Assembly: GCF_011762195.1 (NCBI RefSeq) | Contig: NZ_JAASQK010000001.1 | Span: 434,001 to 498,000, forward strand | Source of the DNA: Sphingomonas oligoaromativorans | Lineage (GTDB): Bacteria > Pseudomonadota > Alphaproteobacteria > Sphingomonadales > Sphingomonadaceae | DNA length: 64,000 nt | Direction: 5' to 3' | In this document: piece by piece, positions 45,906-54,133 of the stretch | Layout: the number at the start of each line of letters is the position of its first letter | How positions within the stretch are numbered: position 1 is the stretch's first letter | Notes under the pieces: generated by a model | What the model was told of the DNA's origin: nothing | Databases searched by the model: none | Seen by the model: only the letters and a program-made list of their open reading frames with translations | Made by a program: the position numbers and the translations under genes

Positions 45906-46829
45906 ATGACCTTTCCCAAGGCGCTTTGGAAGGGCGTCTATCCCGCGGCGACAACCCAGTTCGCGGAAGATCTCTCGATCGATCACGGCGCCACGCAGAA
46001 GGTGCAGTCCGCCCTTGTCGACGATGGCGTCGACGGCCTGATCCTGCTCGGCACCTGCGGCGAGAACAACTCGCTGGAGCCCGATGAGAAGCGGGCCGTG
46101 CTCAAGGGCGCGGTCGAGGCGATCGGCGGCCGGGTGCCGCTGGTGGCGGGCGTTTCGGAATTCACCACCGATCGCGCCATCCAATATGCCCGCGATGCCG
46201 AGAAGATCGGCGTCGATGCGCTGATGCTGCTGCCGGCGATGGTCTATGTGCCGACGGTCGAGGAATTGCAGGCGCATTTCCGCGCGGTGGCCGAGGCGAC
46301 CTCGCTGCCGATCATGCTCTACAACAACCCCCCGGCCTATCGCGTGCAGATCGATTTCGCGACGCTGGAAGGCCTGTCGGACGTCAAGAACATCGTCTCG
46401 GTGAAGGAAAGCGCGCCCGATCCGCGCCGCATCACCGATCTCATCAACCGCTTCGGCGATCGTTTCGAGGTGATGGCGGGGCTCGACGACGTCGCGCTCG
46501 AAGGGCTGATGCTGGGCGCGTCGGGCTGGGTCTCGGGCCTGACGAGTGCCTTCCCGGCGGAATCCGTCCGCCTCGTCGCGGCCTTCGAGGAAGGCAATTG
46601 GGAAGAGGCGCGCGCCATCTATCGCTGGTTCATGCCTTTGCTCCATCTCGATGCCGAGCATGATCTCGTCCAGTCGATCAAGCTCGCCGAGCAGATCATG
46701 GGGCGGGGCAGCGAGCGCGTCCGTATGCCGCGTCTCCCGCTCTCGGGCCAGCGCCGCGCCGATGTGATCCGCTGGGTGGAGCAGGCGGCGGCGACGCGAC
46801 CGGGCAAGCAGACCGCGAAGGCGGCCTGA
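45906..46829 (+). CDS. DapA-family lyase, probable pyrroline-4-hydroxy-2-carboxylate deaminase
   Basis: 307 residues, TIM-barrel of the DapA family. The Schiff-base Lys is Lys167 (VSVKESAPD) and the catalytic Tyr is Tyr139 (MLYNNPP). The GTCGENNSL motif replaces the GTTGExxTL of true dihydrodipicolinate synthase. Next to a hydroxyproline epimerase and a D-amino-acid oxidase, the likely reaction is deamination and dehydration of 1-pyrroline-4-hydroxy-2-carboxylate to 2-oxoglutarate semialdehyde. Function is assigned by neighbours and motif, not proven. GGAGG lies 9 nt before the ATG. First gene of a four-gene unit under site A. Confidence 0.88.
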   Translation: MTFPKALWKGVYPAATTQFAEDLSIDHGATQKVQSALVDDGVDGLILLGTCGENNSLEPDEKRAVLKGAVEAIGGRVPLVAGVSEFTTDRAIQYARDAEKIGVDALMLLPAMVYVPTVEELQAHFRAVAEATSLPIMLYNNPPAYRVQIDFATLEGLSDVKNIVSVKESAPDPRRITDLINRFGDRFEVMAGLDDVALEGLMLGASGWVSGLTSAFPAESVRLVAAFEEGNWEEARAIYRWFMPLLHLDAEHDLVQSIKLAEQIMGRGSERVRMPRLPLSGQRRADVIRWVEQAAATRPGKQTAKAA

Positions 46830-46836
46830 GCCGGCC

Positions 46837-47835
46837 ATGCGGCACAGCTTCTTCTGCATCGACGGCCACACGGCGGGCAATCCCGTCCGCCTCGTGGCCG
46901 GGGGCGCCCCGCTGCTCCGGGGCGCCAGCATGATCGAGCGGCGCGAGGATTTCCTCGCCCGCTTCGACTGGATACGCACCGGCCTGTGCTTTGAGCCGCG
47001 CGGGCACGACATGATGTCGGGCGGCTTCCTCTATCCGCCGACGCGGGAGGACGCGGATTGCGGCATCCTGTTCATCGAGACATCCGGCTGCCTGCCCATG
47101 TGCGGGCACGGCACGATCGGCATGATAAGCTTCGGGCTGGAGCATGGCCTCATCACGCCGCGCACGCCGGGGCGGCTGCGGGTCGAGGTGCCGGCCGGGT
47201 TGATCGACATCGAATATGGCGTCGAGGGTGACCGCGTGCGCTGGGTCCGCATCCGCAACGTGCCGGCCTATGTGGCGGCGACGGGGGTGGCGATCGACGT
47301 GCCGGGCTTTGGTCCGCTCAGCGTCGACGTGTCCTATGGCGGCAATTTCTACGCGATCATCGAGCCGCAGGGAGCCTATACCGGGCTCGACGATCTCGGC
47401 GCCTCGCGCATTGTCGAGCTGAGCCGCTCGGTCCGTGCGCTGATGAAGGACGCCTATGAGCCGGTCCACCCGCTCGACGATCGCATCCGCGGCATCCGCC
47501 ATGTGCTGTGGGCCGACAAGCCGAAGGGCGAAGGCGCGGATGGCCGCAACGCCGTCTTCTACGGCGAGCGGGCGATCGATCGCAGCCCGTGCGGCACCGG
47601 CACGTCCGCGCGGCTGGCGCATCTCGTCCACAAGGGCGAGCTGAAGCTCGGCGACCGCTTCGTGCATGAATCCTATATCGGCAGCCGCTTCATCGGCCGG
47701 GTGGAGGAGATGGTGGACATCGGCGGCCTGCCGGGCATCATCCCTTCGATCGAGGGATCGGCGGTCGCGACCGGTTTCAATACGATCTGGATCGATCGGG
47801 AAGACCCATTCTGGGCGGGGTTCTCGGTCGTCTGA
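46837..47835 (+). CDS. 4-Hydroxyproline 2-epimerase (proline racemase family)
   Basis: 332 residues. Epimerises trans-4-hydroxy-L-proline to cis-4-hydroxy-D-proline with two Cys as acid and base: Cys89 in LPMCGHGTIG and Cys252 in RSPCGTGTSARL. Both are present, which separates it from the dehydratase branch of the family, where the first is Thr. N-terminal FFCIDGHTAGNPVRLV is typical. It follows the deaminase gene by 7 nt. Substrate (hydroxyproline over proline) is inferred from context and from the length and motif match to hydroxyproline epimerases. Confidence 0.93.
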   Translation: MRHSFFCIDGHTAGNPVRLVAGGAPLLRGASMIERREDFLARFDWIRTGLCFEPRGHDMMSGGFLYPPTREDADCGILFIETSGCLPMCGHGTIGMISFGLEHGLITPRTPGRLRVEVPAGLIDIEYGVEGDRVRWVRIRNVPAYVAATGVAIDVPGFGPLSVDVSYGGNFYAIIEPQGAYTGLDDLGASRIVELSRSVRALMKDAYEPVHPLDDRIRGIRHVLWADKPKGEGADGRNAVFYGERAIDRSPCGTGTSARLAHLVHKGELKLGDRFVHESYIGSRFIGRVEEMVDIGGLPGIIPSIEGSAVATGFNTIWIDREDPFWAGFSVV

Positions 47836-47859
47836 CATAATAAAAGAGAGAGGTTGGGA

Positions 47860-49293
47860 ATGGATCTTCTGGGGCCGATCAAGCCGATTGCACGCAGTAC
47901 GGCCCCGGATGCCGCCCACCGCCTCAAACCCACGCTCTCCTGGCCGCATCTGATCGCACTGGGCGTCGGCGCGATCGTGGGCACGGGCATCTACACGCTG
48001 ACCGGCGTCGGCGCCGAGCGCGCCGGGCCGGCGGTGATCCTGGCCTTCGCCATCGCCGGGGCGGTCTGCGCCTGCGCGGCGCTCGCTTATGCCGAGCTGG
48101 CGACGATGATCCCGGCGGCGGGCAGCGCCTATACCTATACCTATTCGGTGATGGGGGAGACGCTCGCCTGGATCGTGGGATGGAGCCTGATCCTCGAATA
48201 TACCCTGGCCTGCTCGGGCGTGGCGGTGGGCTGGTCCGGCTATCTGGTCGGCCTGATCGAATCCGCCGGCGTCCACCCGCCGCACTGGCTGCTGACCGGC
48301 CCGCATGACGGCGGGATCATCAACCTGCCGGCCGTGCTCGTCTCGATGCTGATCGCCGGGATGCTGATGGCCGGCACGCGGGAAAGCGCGACGCTGAACA
48401 TCGTGCTCGTCGTCATCAAGCTGGTCGCTCTGGCGGTGTTCGTGATCTTCGTGGCGCCCGCCTTCGATCCCGCGCACCTCCATCCCTTCATGCCCTACGG
48501 CTTCGGCAGCGCGGTGCAGGGGGGCGAGAAGCGCGGCGTGATGGCGGCGGCGGCGATCGTCTTCTTCGCCTTCTACGGCTTTGACGCGGTGGCGACGTCG
48601 GCGGAAGAGGCGCGCAATCCGGGGCGTGACCTGAAGATCGGCATCATCGGCTCGATGGCCGTCTCCACCACCATCTACATCCTCGTCGCGCTGACGGCGG
48701 TGGGTGCGGTCGCCTACACGACACTCGCAGGATCGCCCGAGCCGCTGGCGCTGGTGCTGCGTCTGCTGGGCCATCCCGCGATTTCCTGGGTGGTAGCCGG
48801 CGCGGCGCTGGTGGCGCTGCCCTCGGTGATCCTGGTGATGATGTATGGGCAGAGCCGCATCTTCTTCGTGATGGCGCGCGACGGGCTGTTGCCGCGGGCG
48901 CTCTCCAGCGTTTCGAAGCGGACGGGATCGCCGGTGCTGGTGACGGGCATCACCGGCGTGTTCGTCTCGGTGATCGCGGCTTTCTTCAACGTCAGCGAGA
49001 TCGCGGAGCTGGCCAATGCCGGCACGCTGATCGCGTTCATCGCCGTCGGCCTGTGCATGATGATCCTGCGCCGCCGTGTGCCCGACGTGTCGCGCATCTT
49101 CCGTTGTCCGGCGCCTTATGTGGTTGGCACCTTCGCGGTGCTCGGCTGCCTCTATCTGCTTTTCTCGCTGCCGGAGAAGACGCTGGTGCGCTTCCTGATC
49201 TGGAACCTGATCGGGCTGGTCGCCTATTTCGCCTACAGCCGCTCGCGCAGCGTGCTGACGCGTGAGGCGTCGGTGACGGTGGCGGCCGAATGA
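47860..49293 (+). CDS. APC-family amino-acid permease
   Basis: 477 residues, about 12-13 membrane helices. The first helix carries the substrate-binding GVGAIVGTGIYTLTG motif of the cationic-amino-acid transporter (CAT/YfnA) branch; later PAAGSAYTYTY and FFAFYGFDAVATSAEEARNP are family hallmarks. Probably imports hydroxyproline or proline, by context. The ATG at 47860 is preferred over the TTG at 47854 because GAGAGAGG lies 7 nt before it. The stop overlaps the start of the next gene (ATGA). Confidence 0.92.
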   Translation: MDLLGPIKPIARSTAPDAAHRLKPTLSWPHLIALGVGAIVGTGIYTLTGVGAERAGPAVILAFAIAGAVCACAALAYAELATMIPAAGSAYTYTYSVMGETLAWIVGWSLILEYTLACSGVAVGWSGYLVGLIESAGVHPPHWLLTGPHDGGIINLPAVLVSMLIAGMLMAGTRESATLNIVLVVIKLVALAVFVIFVAPAFDPAHLHPFMPYGFGSAVQGGEKRGVMAAAAIVFFAFYGFDAVATSAEEARNPGRDLKIGIIGSMAVSTTIYILVALTAVGAVAYTTLAGSPEPLALVLRLLGHPAISWVVAGAALVALPSVILVMMYGQSRIFFVMARDGLLPRALSSVSKRTGSPVLVTGITGVFVSVIAAFFNVSEIAELANAGTLIAFIAVGLCMMILRRRVPDVSRIFRCPAPYVVGTFAVLGCLYLLFSLPEKTLVRFLIWNLIGLVAYFAYSRSRSVLTREASVTVAAE

Positions 49294-49736
49294 AGGCGCT
49301 GGCCGCATTGTTGCTGGTCGCGGCCGCGCCGGCTCCCCCGGCCGGTGCGGAGCGGGCGGCCATCCTCCATGTCGTGACGGATATGGAGCGGGCGTGGAAC
49401 CGCGGGGACTTTGCCGGCTATATGGCGGGCTTCGCCAATCCGGGCGTCGTCTTCGTGTCGGGCGGCAGGATGCAGGCGGACTGGCAGGGCACGCTCGATC
49501 ATTATGTCCGCGATTATGGCGGCGCGCCCGAGCGGCGCGGCACGCTCCATTTCTACGACATGAAGGTGGACGTCCTCGCGCCGGATGCTGCGATGCTGGT
49601 CGGCCATTACCATCTCGAACGCCCCGAGCATCCGCAGGAGGGCATCAACACCCGCCTGTTCCGCAAGATCGACGGACGCTGGGTGATCGCGATGAACCAC
49701 GTCTCCAGCTATGAGGCGCACGCGCCGGCGCCCTGA
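49290..49736 (+). CDS. Secreted DUF4440/SnoaL-like protein
   Basis: 148 residues. Signal peptide MKALAALLLVAAAPAPPAGA, then a cone-shaped NTF2-like fold: ILHVVTDMERAWNRGDFAGYMAGF, VFVSGGRMQADWQGTLDHYV and the C-terminal TRLFRKIDGRWVIAMNHVSS. Function unknown; such folds bind small hydrophobic ligands or act as accessory catalysts. The start overlaps the permease stop (ATGA). Convergent with the hydrolase gene 3 nt downstream. Confidence 0.85.
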   Translation: MKALAALLLVAAAPAPPAGAERAAILHVVTDMERAWNRGDFAGYMAGFANPGVVFVSGGRMQADWQGTLDHYVRDYGGAPERRGTLHFYDMKVDVLAPDAAMLVGHYHLERPEHPQEGINTRLFRKIDGRWVIAMNHVSSYEAHAPAP

Positions 49737-49739
49737 GGG

Positions 49740-50831
49740 CTATTCCGTGCGCTTGAGCAGATCGGCGAGATCGGCCTTCCAGTTGACCGCCCAGGTGTGC
49801 GTGCCGTGGCCGTGCGTCTCGGTGGTCTCGGGGATCAGGCGGAAGCGCGTGTTCGGCATCCGCTTCAGCGCCTCCTGAGGATAGGAGAAGTTGCGCGGAT
49901 TGATGAAGTCGTCGGCCGAGTTGATCCACGTCATCGGCGCCTTGATCGCTTCCAGTTTCGGCCAGGGATCATAGGTGCGCGAGGAATCGACCTGATAGAT
50001 CAGGTCGTTGGCGTCGAGCCCGGCCATCCCCTTGGCGATGCGATCGCGGACATAGGCGACGGCGGCGTCGCGCTTCGGATAGAGCTTCTGGAAATTGAGC
50101 GGCGCCGCGCCGGCGATGACGAGGATCGATTCCGCGAGCCTCAGCCCTTCCTGCGGCTGCTGCGTATAGTTGCCGCCGGCCCAGGCCGGATCGGCCTCGA
50201 TCCCGTCGACGATCATCTGCCGCCACATGCGGTTGAGCCCCGCCAGCTCGATCGGCTCGCAGGCGAGCGGCATCAGCGCGCGGGCATAGTTCGGATAGGT
50301 CTCACCCCAGACGAAACCGTGCATACAGCCCATCGACGTGCCCATGATGAGCCGCGCGTGCGCGATGCCGAGCCCGTCGACCAGCAGATGATGCTGCAGC
50401 TCCACCATGTCGCCATAGTCATAATGCGGGAACTTCATCCGCAGCCCGTCGGAGGGCTTGGACGATTTCCCATGGCCGATATTGTCCGGCAGGATGATCC
50501 AGTATTTGTGGATGTCGAGCGGCTGGCCGGGGCCGTACAGCTCGTCGGCGAACTGCGGCACGAGGAACTGGTGGCCGCTGCCGCCGGTGCCGTGGAGCAC
50601 CATCACCGCATTGTCGATCTCGCCTTTGGCGTTGCGATGCGGTTGCCCGAGCGTCGTATAATGGAGGCGCACCTCCGCCATGGTCTCGCCGGAGCGGAAG
50701 TGGAAATCGCGCACGACATAATCCGCTTCCTTCGTCGGCCACTTCGTCGCGGCGACCGGAGCGGCGGGCGTGGCAGCGGTGGCCGGCGCCGGCGTGGCGG
50801 CCTGAAGCGCGAGGGCGAGCGCGAGGATCAT
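49740..50831 (-). CDS. Secreted alpha/beta hydrolase, homoserine-acetyltransferase-like
   Basis: 363 residues. Signal peptide of ~25 residues (ILALALALQAATPAPATAA). The fold resembles MetX: VLHGTGGSGHQFLVPQ, PDNIGHGKSSKPS, and nucleophile Ser in MGTSMGCMHGF, with an acidic residue in INSADDFINP and the final catalytic His in HGHGTHTWA. The signal peptide and missing MetX C-terminal features argue for an esterase or hydrolase, not methionine synthesis. It lies 27 nt downstream of the GntR gene, so it is likely cotranscribed. Its substrate in the locus is unknown; deacylation of a plant glycan or peptide is one idea. Confidence 0.87.
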   Translation of the reverse strand: MILALALALQAATPAPATAATPAAPVAATKWPTKEADYVVRDFHFRSGETMAEVRLHYTTLGQPHRNAKGEIDNAVMVLHGTGGSGHQFLVPQFADELYGPGQPLDIHKYWIILPDNIGHGKSSKPSDGLRMKFPHYDYGDMVELQHHLLVDGLGIAHARLIMGTSMGCMHGFVWGETYPNYARALMPLACEPIELAGLNRMWRQMIVDGIEADPAWAGGNYTQQPQEGLRLAESILVIAGAAPLNFQKLYPKRDAAVAYVRDRIAKGMAGLDANDLIYQVDSSRTYDPWPKLEAIKAPMTWINSADDFINPRNFSYPQEALKRMPNTRFRLIPETTETHGHGTHTWAVNWKADLADLLKRTE

Positions 50832-50858
50832 GGCAGGGGGCTCCGAACGAGGAAGATG

Positions 50859-51506
50859 TCAGCGGCCAAGCTGGCGGCGAAGGTCCGCGAGGGTCGCGCC
50901 GATATGCTCGGCGGCGAGCGACTTGGCACGATCGGCATCGCGCGAGGCCCACGCCTCCAGCAGCACCTCATGTTCGAGATGCGCGCGATCCTCCCGGCCC
51001 GCCGGCTCGAGATGCTTGTGGACATAGCGCTCCGACAGCACCTGAAGCCGCTCGACGAGCTGGGTGGTTAGCAGCCGGCCGCTGGGGCGGACCAGCGCCA
51101 TGTGGAAATCGCGGTTGCGGGTGGCGACATCGTCGAGTTCGCCGGACGAGGCGGCCTTGTCGAGCGCCGCGAACGCCTCCCGCACGGCTTTCTGGTCCGC
51201 TTCGGTGGCGGCGAGCGATGCGGCGGCGACGGCGTCCGGCTCGATCGAGAGGCGCAGGGCGAAGATCTCTTCCGCCTCGTCCGCCGACATGGCGCGGACG
51301 AAGAAGCCGCGATTGGCCTGGCTGACGAGCAGGCCTTCCTGCTCCAGCCGGCCGAGCGCCTCGCGCAGCGGTATCTTGCTGACGCCCAGTTCGTTGGCGA
51401 GCGCATCCTGCCGGATCGGCAGATCGACGGGAAGCTTGCCGGAAACGATCTGTTCGCGGACGATATTGAAAATCTGTTCGGACAGCGTGCGAACGACGAT
51501 GCTCAT
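50859..51506 (-). CDS. GntR-family regulator, FCD type
   Basis: 215 residues. N-terminal winged helix: QIFNIVREQIVSGKLPVDLP, then LANELGVSKIPLREALGRLEQEGLL. The C-terminal FCD helical domain carries RLSIEPDAVAAASLAA and metal/ligand-type His residues (RDFHMALVRPSGR, HLEHEVLLEA). Probably a repressor released by hydroxyproline or a catabolic intermediate; this is inference. The ATG at 51506 is preferred over an upstream ATG, which lacks the conserved start. Divergent from the oxidase gene, with site B between. I propose that it controls all four operator sites. Confidence 0.93.
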   Translation of the reverse strand: MSIVVRTLSEQIFNIVREQIVSGKLPVDLPIRQDALANELGVSKIPLREALGRLEQEGLLVSQANRGFFVRAMSADEAEEIFALRLSIEPDAVAAASLAATEADQKAVREAFAALDKAASSGELDDVATRNRDFHMALVRPSGRLLTTQLVERLQVLSERYVHKHLEPAGREDRAHLEHEVLLEAWASRDADRAKSLAAEHIGATLADLRRQLGR

Positions 51507-51644
51507 CGGAAATCGGTCTCCAGCGGGATCGCCGGACATTGCCGCGAGGCGAGGCCGTTCCGCAATGTCGAAACTGCCCGCTTCGTGGGGCATCGATAAA
51601 AAGCCGGGCCGTCCGCCGGCGCACAGGGTTGGTTGAACATATAT

Positions 51645-51656
51645 ATGGTATACGAT
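51645..51656. promoter_or_regulatory. Putative GntR operator, site B
   Basis: ATGGTATACGAT, a palindrome around GTATAC except for one position per arm. It ends 27 nt before the oxidase ATG and lies in the divergent gap next to the regulator gene, so autoregulation is likely. Confidence 0.7.
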
Positions 51657-51683
51657 AGGGGCGGGTGTTCATCAAGGCGGACC

Positions 51684-52940
51684 ATGCAGAAAACGGCGAT
51701 CATCATCGGGGGCGGGGTCGTGGGGCTCGCGAGCGGGCTGGCGCTGGCGCGGCGCGGGTTGACGGTAAGGCTGGTCGAAGCCGATGCTGGGCACCGCGGC
51801 GCCTCGTGGGGCAATGCCGGGCACGTCGCGATCGAGCAGGTCGAGCCTCTGGCCTCGCGTGCCGCGATCCGCTCGGCGCCGGGGCGGCTATTCTCGCAGG
51901 GAGGCGCGCTGGCCCTGCCGCCGGGGCAGTGGCGGACATGGGCGCCCTTCGCCTGGCGCATGATGGGAGCCGCGAGGCCGCATCGCTTCGAGGCGGGCAA
52001 GGTGGCGCTGTCGGCGCTGATCGCGGAGGCGATGCCGGCATGGCGGCGTCTCGCGGAGAGCCTGCCGGAGCGGGGCCTTCTGCACGAGGACGGGCATTAT
52101 GTGCTCTGGGGCAGCCCCGCCGCCGCCGCGAAGGGGCGGGCGGCATGGGCCGGGGCGGACACCGGCACCGCGCGCTTCCACGATGCCGACGAAGCGGAGC
52201 GCCGGGCGCTCGCCTCGCTGCTGGGGGCGGAGCCAGCGGGCGCGATCCGGTTCGAAAATACGGGGCAGATCTATGATCTCGGCCGCCTCGCCGAGGCGCT
52301 GGAGGCGGCCTTCCGCGCGGCCGGGGGCGAGATCGTGCGGGGACGGGCGCAACTGGAGCTTGCGGGCGGACGCGCGGGCGTCTCGATCGACGGCCGCGCC
52401 CCTGAGGTGGCCGATCATGTCGTGCTCGCGGCGGGCGCGCGGTCGGGCGGACTGATCGCGCTGCTGGGGCATCGCGCGCCGATCATCGCGGAACGCGGCT
52501 ATCATATCCGTGCCCGAAGCCATGACTGGCCGGCGCACATGCCGCCGCTGGTGTTCGAGGATCGCTCGATGATCGTCACGCGCTACGCCGATTGCGTGCA
52601 GGCGGCGAGCTTCGTCGAACTGGGCGAGCCGGACGCGGCCCCCGATCCCGCGAAATGGGCGCGGCTGGAGCGGCATGTCCGCGAGCTGGGCCTGCCGATG
52701 CGGGGGCCGTTCGAACGCTGGATGGGCGCGCGGCCCACGCTGCCGGACTATCTCCCCGCGATCGGCCGCAGCGCGCGCGTGGACAATCTGCTCTATGCCT
52801 TCGGGCATCAGCATCTGGGGCTTACCCTCGCGCCCATCACCGGCGAGATCGTCGGTGCGCTCGCGATGGGCGAAAGGCCGCTTGTGAAGATCGACGCGTT
52901 CGACATCGAGCGCTTCGCCGGACGAGGAAGACGGACATGA
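51684..52940 (+). CDS. DadA-type FAD oxidase, probable D-hydroxyproline dehydrogenase
   Basis: 418 residues. The N-terminal FAD dinucleotide-binding motif is AIIIGGGVVGLASGLALARRG. The typical SWGNAGHVAIEQVEPLAS region and the C-terminal GHQHLGLTLAPITGEIV follow, as in DadA and HypO. In the hydroxyproline route, cis-4-hydroxy-D-proline is oxidised to 1-pyrroline-4-hydroxy-2-carboxylate; that role is inferred from neighbours. The ATG at 51684 follows AAGGCGG by 3 nt. The stop overlaps the peptidase start (ATGA). Confidence 0.9.
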   Translation: MQKTAIIIGGGVVGLASGLALARRGLTVRLVEADAGHRGASWGNAGHVAIEQVEPLASRAAIRSAPGRLFSQGGALALPPGQWRTWAPFAWRMMGAARPHRFEAGKVALSALIAEAMPAWRRLAESLPERGLLHEDGHYVLWGSPAAAAKGRAAWAGADTGTARFHDADEAERRALASLLGAEPAGAIRFENTGQIYDLGRLAEALEAAFRAAGGEIVRGRAQLELAGGRAGVSIDGRAPEVADHVVLAAGARSGGLIALLGHRAPIIAERGYHIRARSHDWPAHMPPLVFEDRSMIVTRYADCVQAASFVELGEPDAAPDPAKWARLERHVRELGLPMRGPFERWMGARPTLPDYLPAIGRSARVDNLLYAFGHQHLGLTLAPITGEIVGALAMGERPLVKIDAFDIERFAGRGRRT

Positions 52941-54130
52941 CCATCGGAGGCTCCACCGCCGCAGCCGAACTCGCCGCCATCGGCCCGTGGGCGGCCCCGG
53001 CCCCCGCGATCACCCGCGCGGAGCGGCTCCAGCGCATCGAGCGTGCGCGCGGGCTCACCGAGGCGATGGGGGCGGATGCGCTGCTCATCAACGCGGGCGC
53101 GTCGCTGCGCTATTTCGCGGGCGTGCCGTGGGGCGCGACCGAGCGGCTGGTGGCGATGCTGCTGCCGGTGCGCGGCGAGCCGGTGATGGTCTGCCCGCAT
53201 TTCGAGCTGGGGTCGTTGCAGGCGGACCTGCTGATCGATGTCGACATCCACCTCTGGCAGGAGGACGAGAATCCGCACGCGCTGGTTGCCGATGCGCTGG
53301 CCGGCATGGGCGCGCGGCGGGTGGCGATCGATCCGGCGCTGCCCTTCCAGATGGCCGAGCGCTTGCGCCGGGCCGCTCCGGGCGTCGAACTGGTCGACGG
53401 CGCGCCCGCGATCGACGGTTGCCGGATGCGCAAGTCCCCCGCCGAGATCGCGCTGATGCAGCAGGCGAAGGACATGACGCTGGAGGTGCATCGCCGCGCC
53501 GCGCGCATCATGGCGCCCGGCATCACCACCACCGAGGTGAAGCGCTTCATCGACGAGGCGCACCGCGCGATGGGAGTGTCAGGCTCCAGCTTCTGCATCG
53601 TGCAATATGGCCGCGCCACGGCATTCCCGCACGGCCTTCCCGGCGAGCAGCGGCTGGAGGAGGGCGACCTCGTCCTCATCGACACGGGCTGCACGATCGA
53701 GGGCTATCATTCCGACATCACGCGCACCTACGCCTTCGGCACGCCGTCCGATGAGGCGCGCGCCATCTGGGATGTCGAGAAGGAAGCACAGGCCGCCGCC
53801 TTCGCCGCTGCCGTCCCCGGCGCACCGTGCGAAAGTGTCGACGATGCCGCCCGCGCGGTGCTGGCGAAGGCGGGGCTGGGGCCGGATTATCGCCTTCCGG
53901 GCCTGCCGCATCGCACCGGTCATGGCATCGGCCTGTCGATCCATGAGCCCGCTTATCTGGTGCGCGGCGACCGGACGCCGCTGGATACCGGCATGTGCTT
54001 CTCCAACGAGCCGATGATCGTGGTGCCCGATCGCTTCGGCGTGCGGCTGGAGGACCATTTCTACATGACCGAGGCCGGCCCCCGCTGGTTCACCCAGCCG
54101 CAGCCGGCCATCGATCGGCCCTTCGCCTGA
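52937..54130 (+). CDS. M24-family (Xaa-Pro) aminopeptidase
   Basis: 397 residues, pita-bread metallopeptidase. The creatinase-like N-terminal domain covers residues 1-165. The C-terminal domain holds the five metal ligands: Asp in VLIDTGCT, Asp in HSDITRTYAFG, His in RTGHGIGLSIHEP, Glu in FSNEPMIV and Glu in RLEDHFYM. M24B members cut N-terminal residues before proline, which suits hydroxyproline-rich peptides. No signal peptide, so cytoplasmic. Overlaps the oxidase stop (ATGA) and converges on the DUF885 gene, 3 nt apart. Confidence 0.92.
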   Translation: MTIGGSTAAAELAAIGPWAAPAPAITRAERLQRIERARGLTEAMGADALLINAGASLRYFAGVPWGATERLVAMLLPVRGEPVMVCPHFELGSLQADLLIDVDIHLWQEDENPHALVADALAGMGARRVAIDPALPFQMAERLRRAAPGVELVDGAPAIDGCRMRKSPAEIALMQQAKDMTLEVHRRAARIMAPGITTTEVKRFIDEAHRAMGVSGSSFCIVQYGRATAFPHGLPGEQRLEEGDLVLIDTGCTIEGYHSDITRTYAFGTPSDEARAIWDVEKEAQAAAFAAAVPGAPCESVDDAARAVLAKAGLGPDYRLPGLPHRTGHGIGLSIHEPAYLVRGDRTPLDTGMCFSNEPMIVVPDRFGVRLEDHFYMTEAGPRWFTQPQPAIDRPFA

Positions 54131-54133
54131 GGA

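Noticed and set aside
45906-46829. Lysine-pathway dihydrodipicolinate synthase
   Set aside because: The GTTGE motif is replaced by GTCGENNSL, and the neighbours are hydroxyproline-catabolic genes, not lysine genes.
49740-50831. Homoserine O-acetyltransferase (metX) for methionine synthesis
   Set aside because: It has an N-terminal signal peptide and lies behind a GntR gene in a catabolic locus; metW and other methionine genes are absent.
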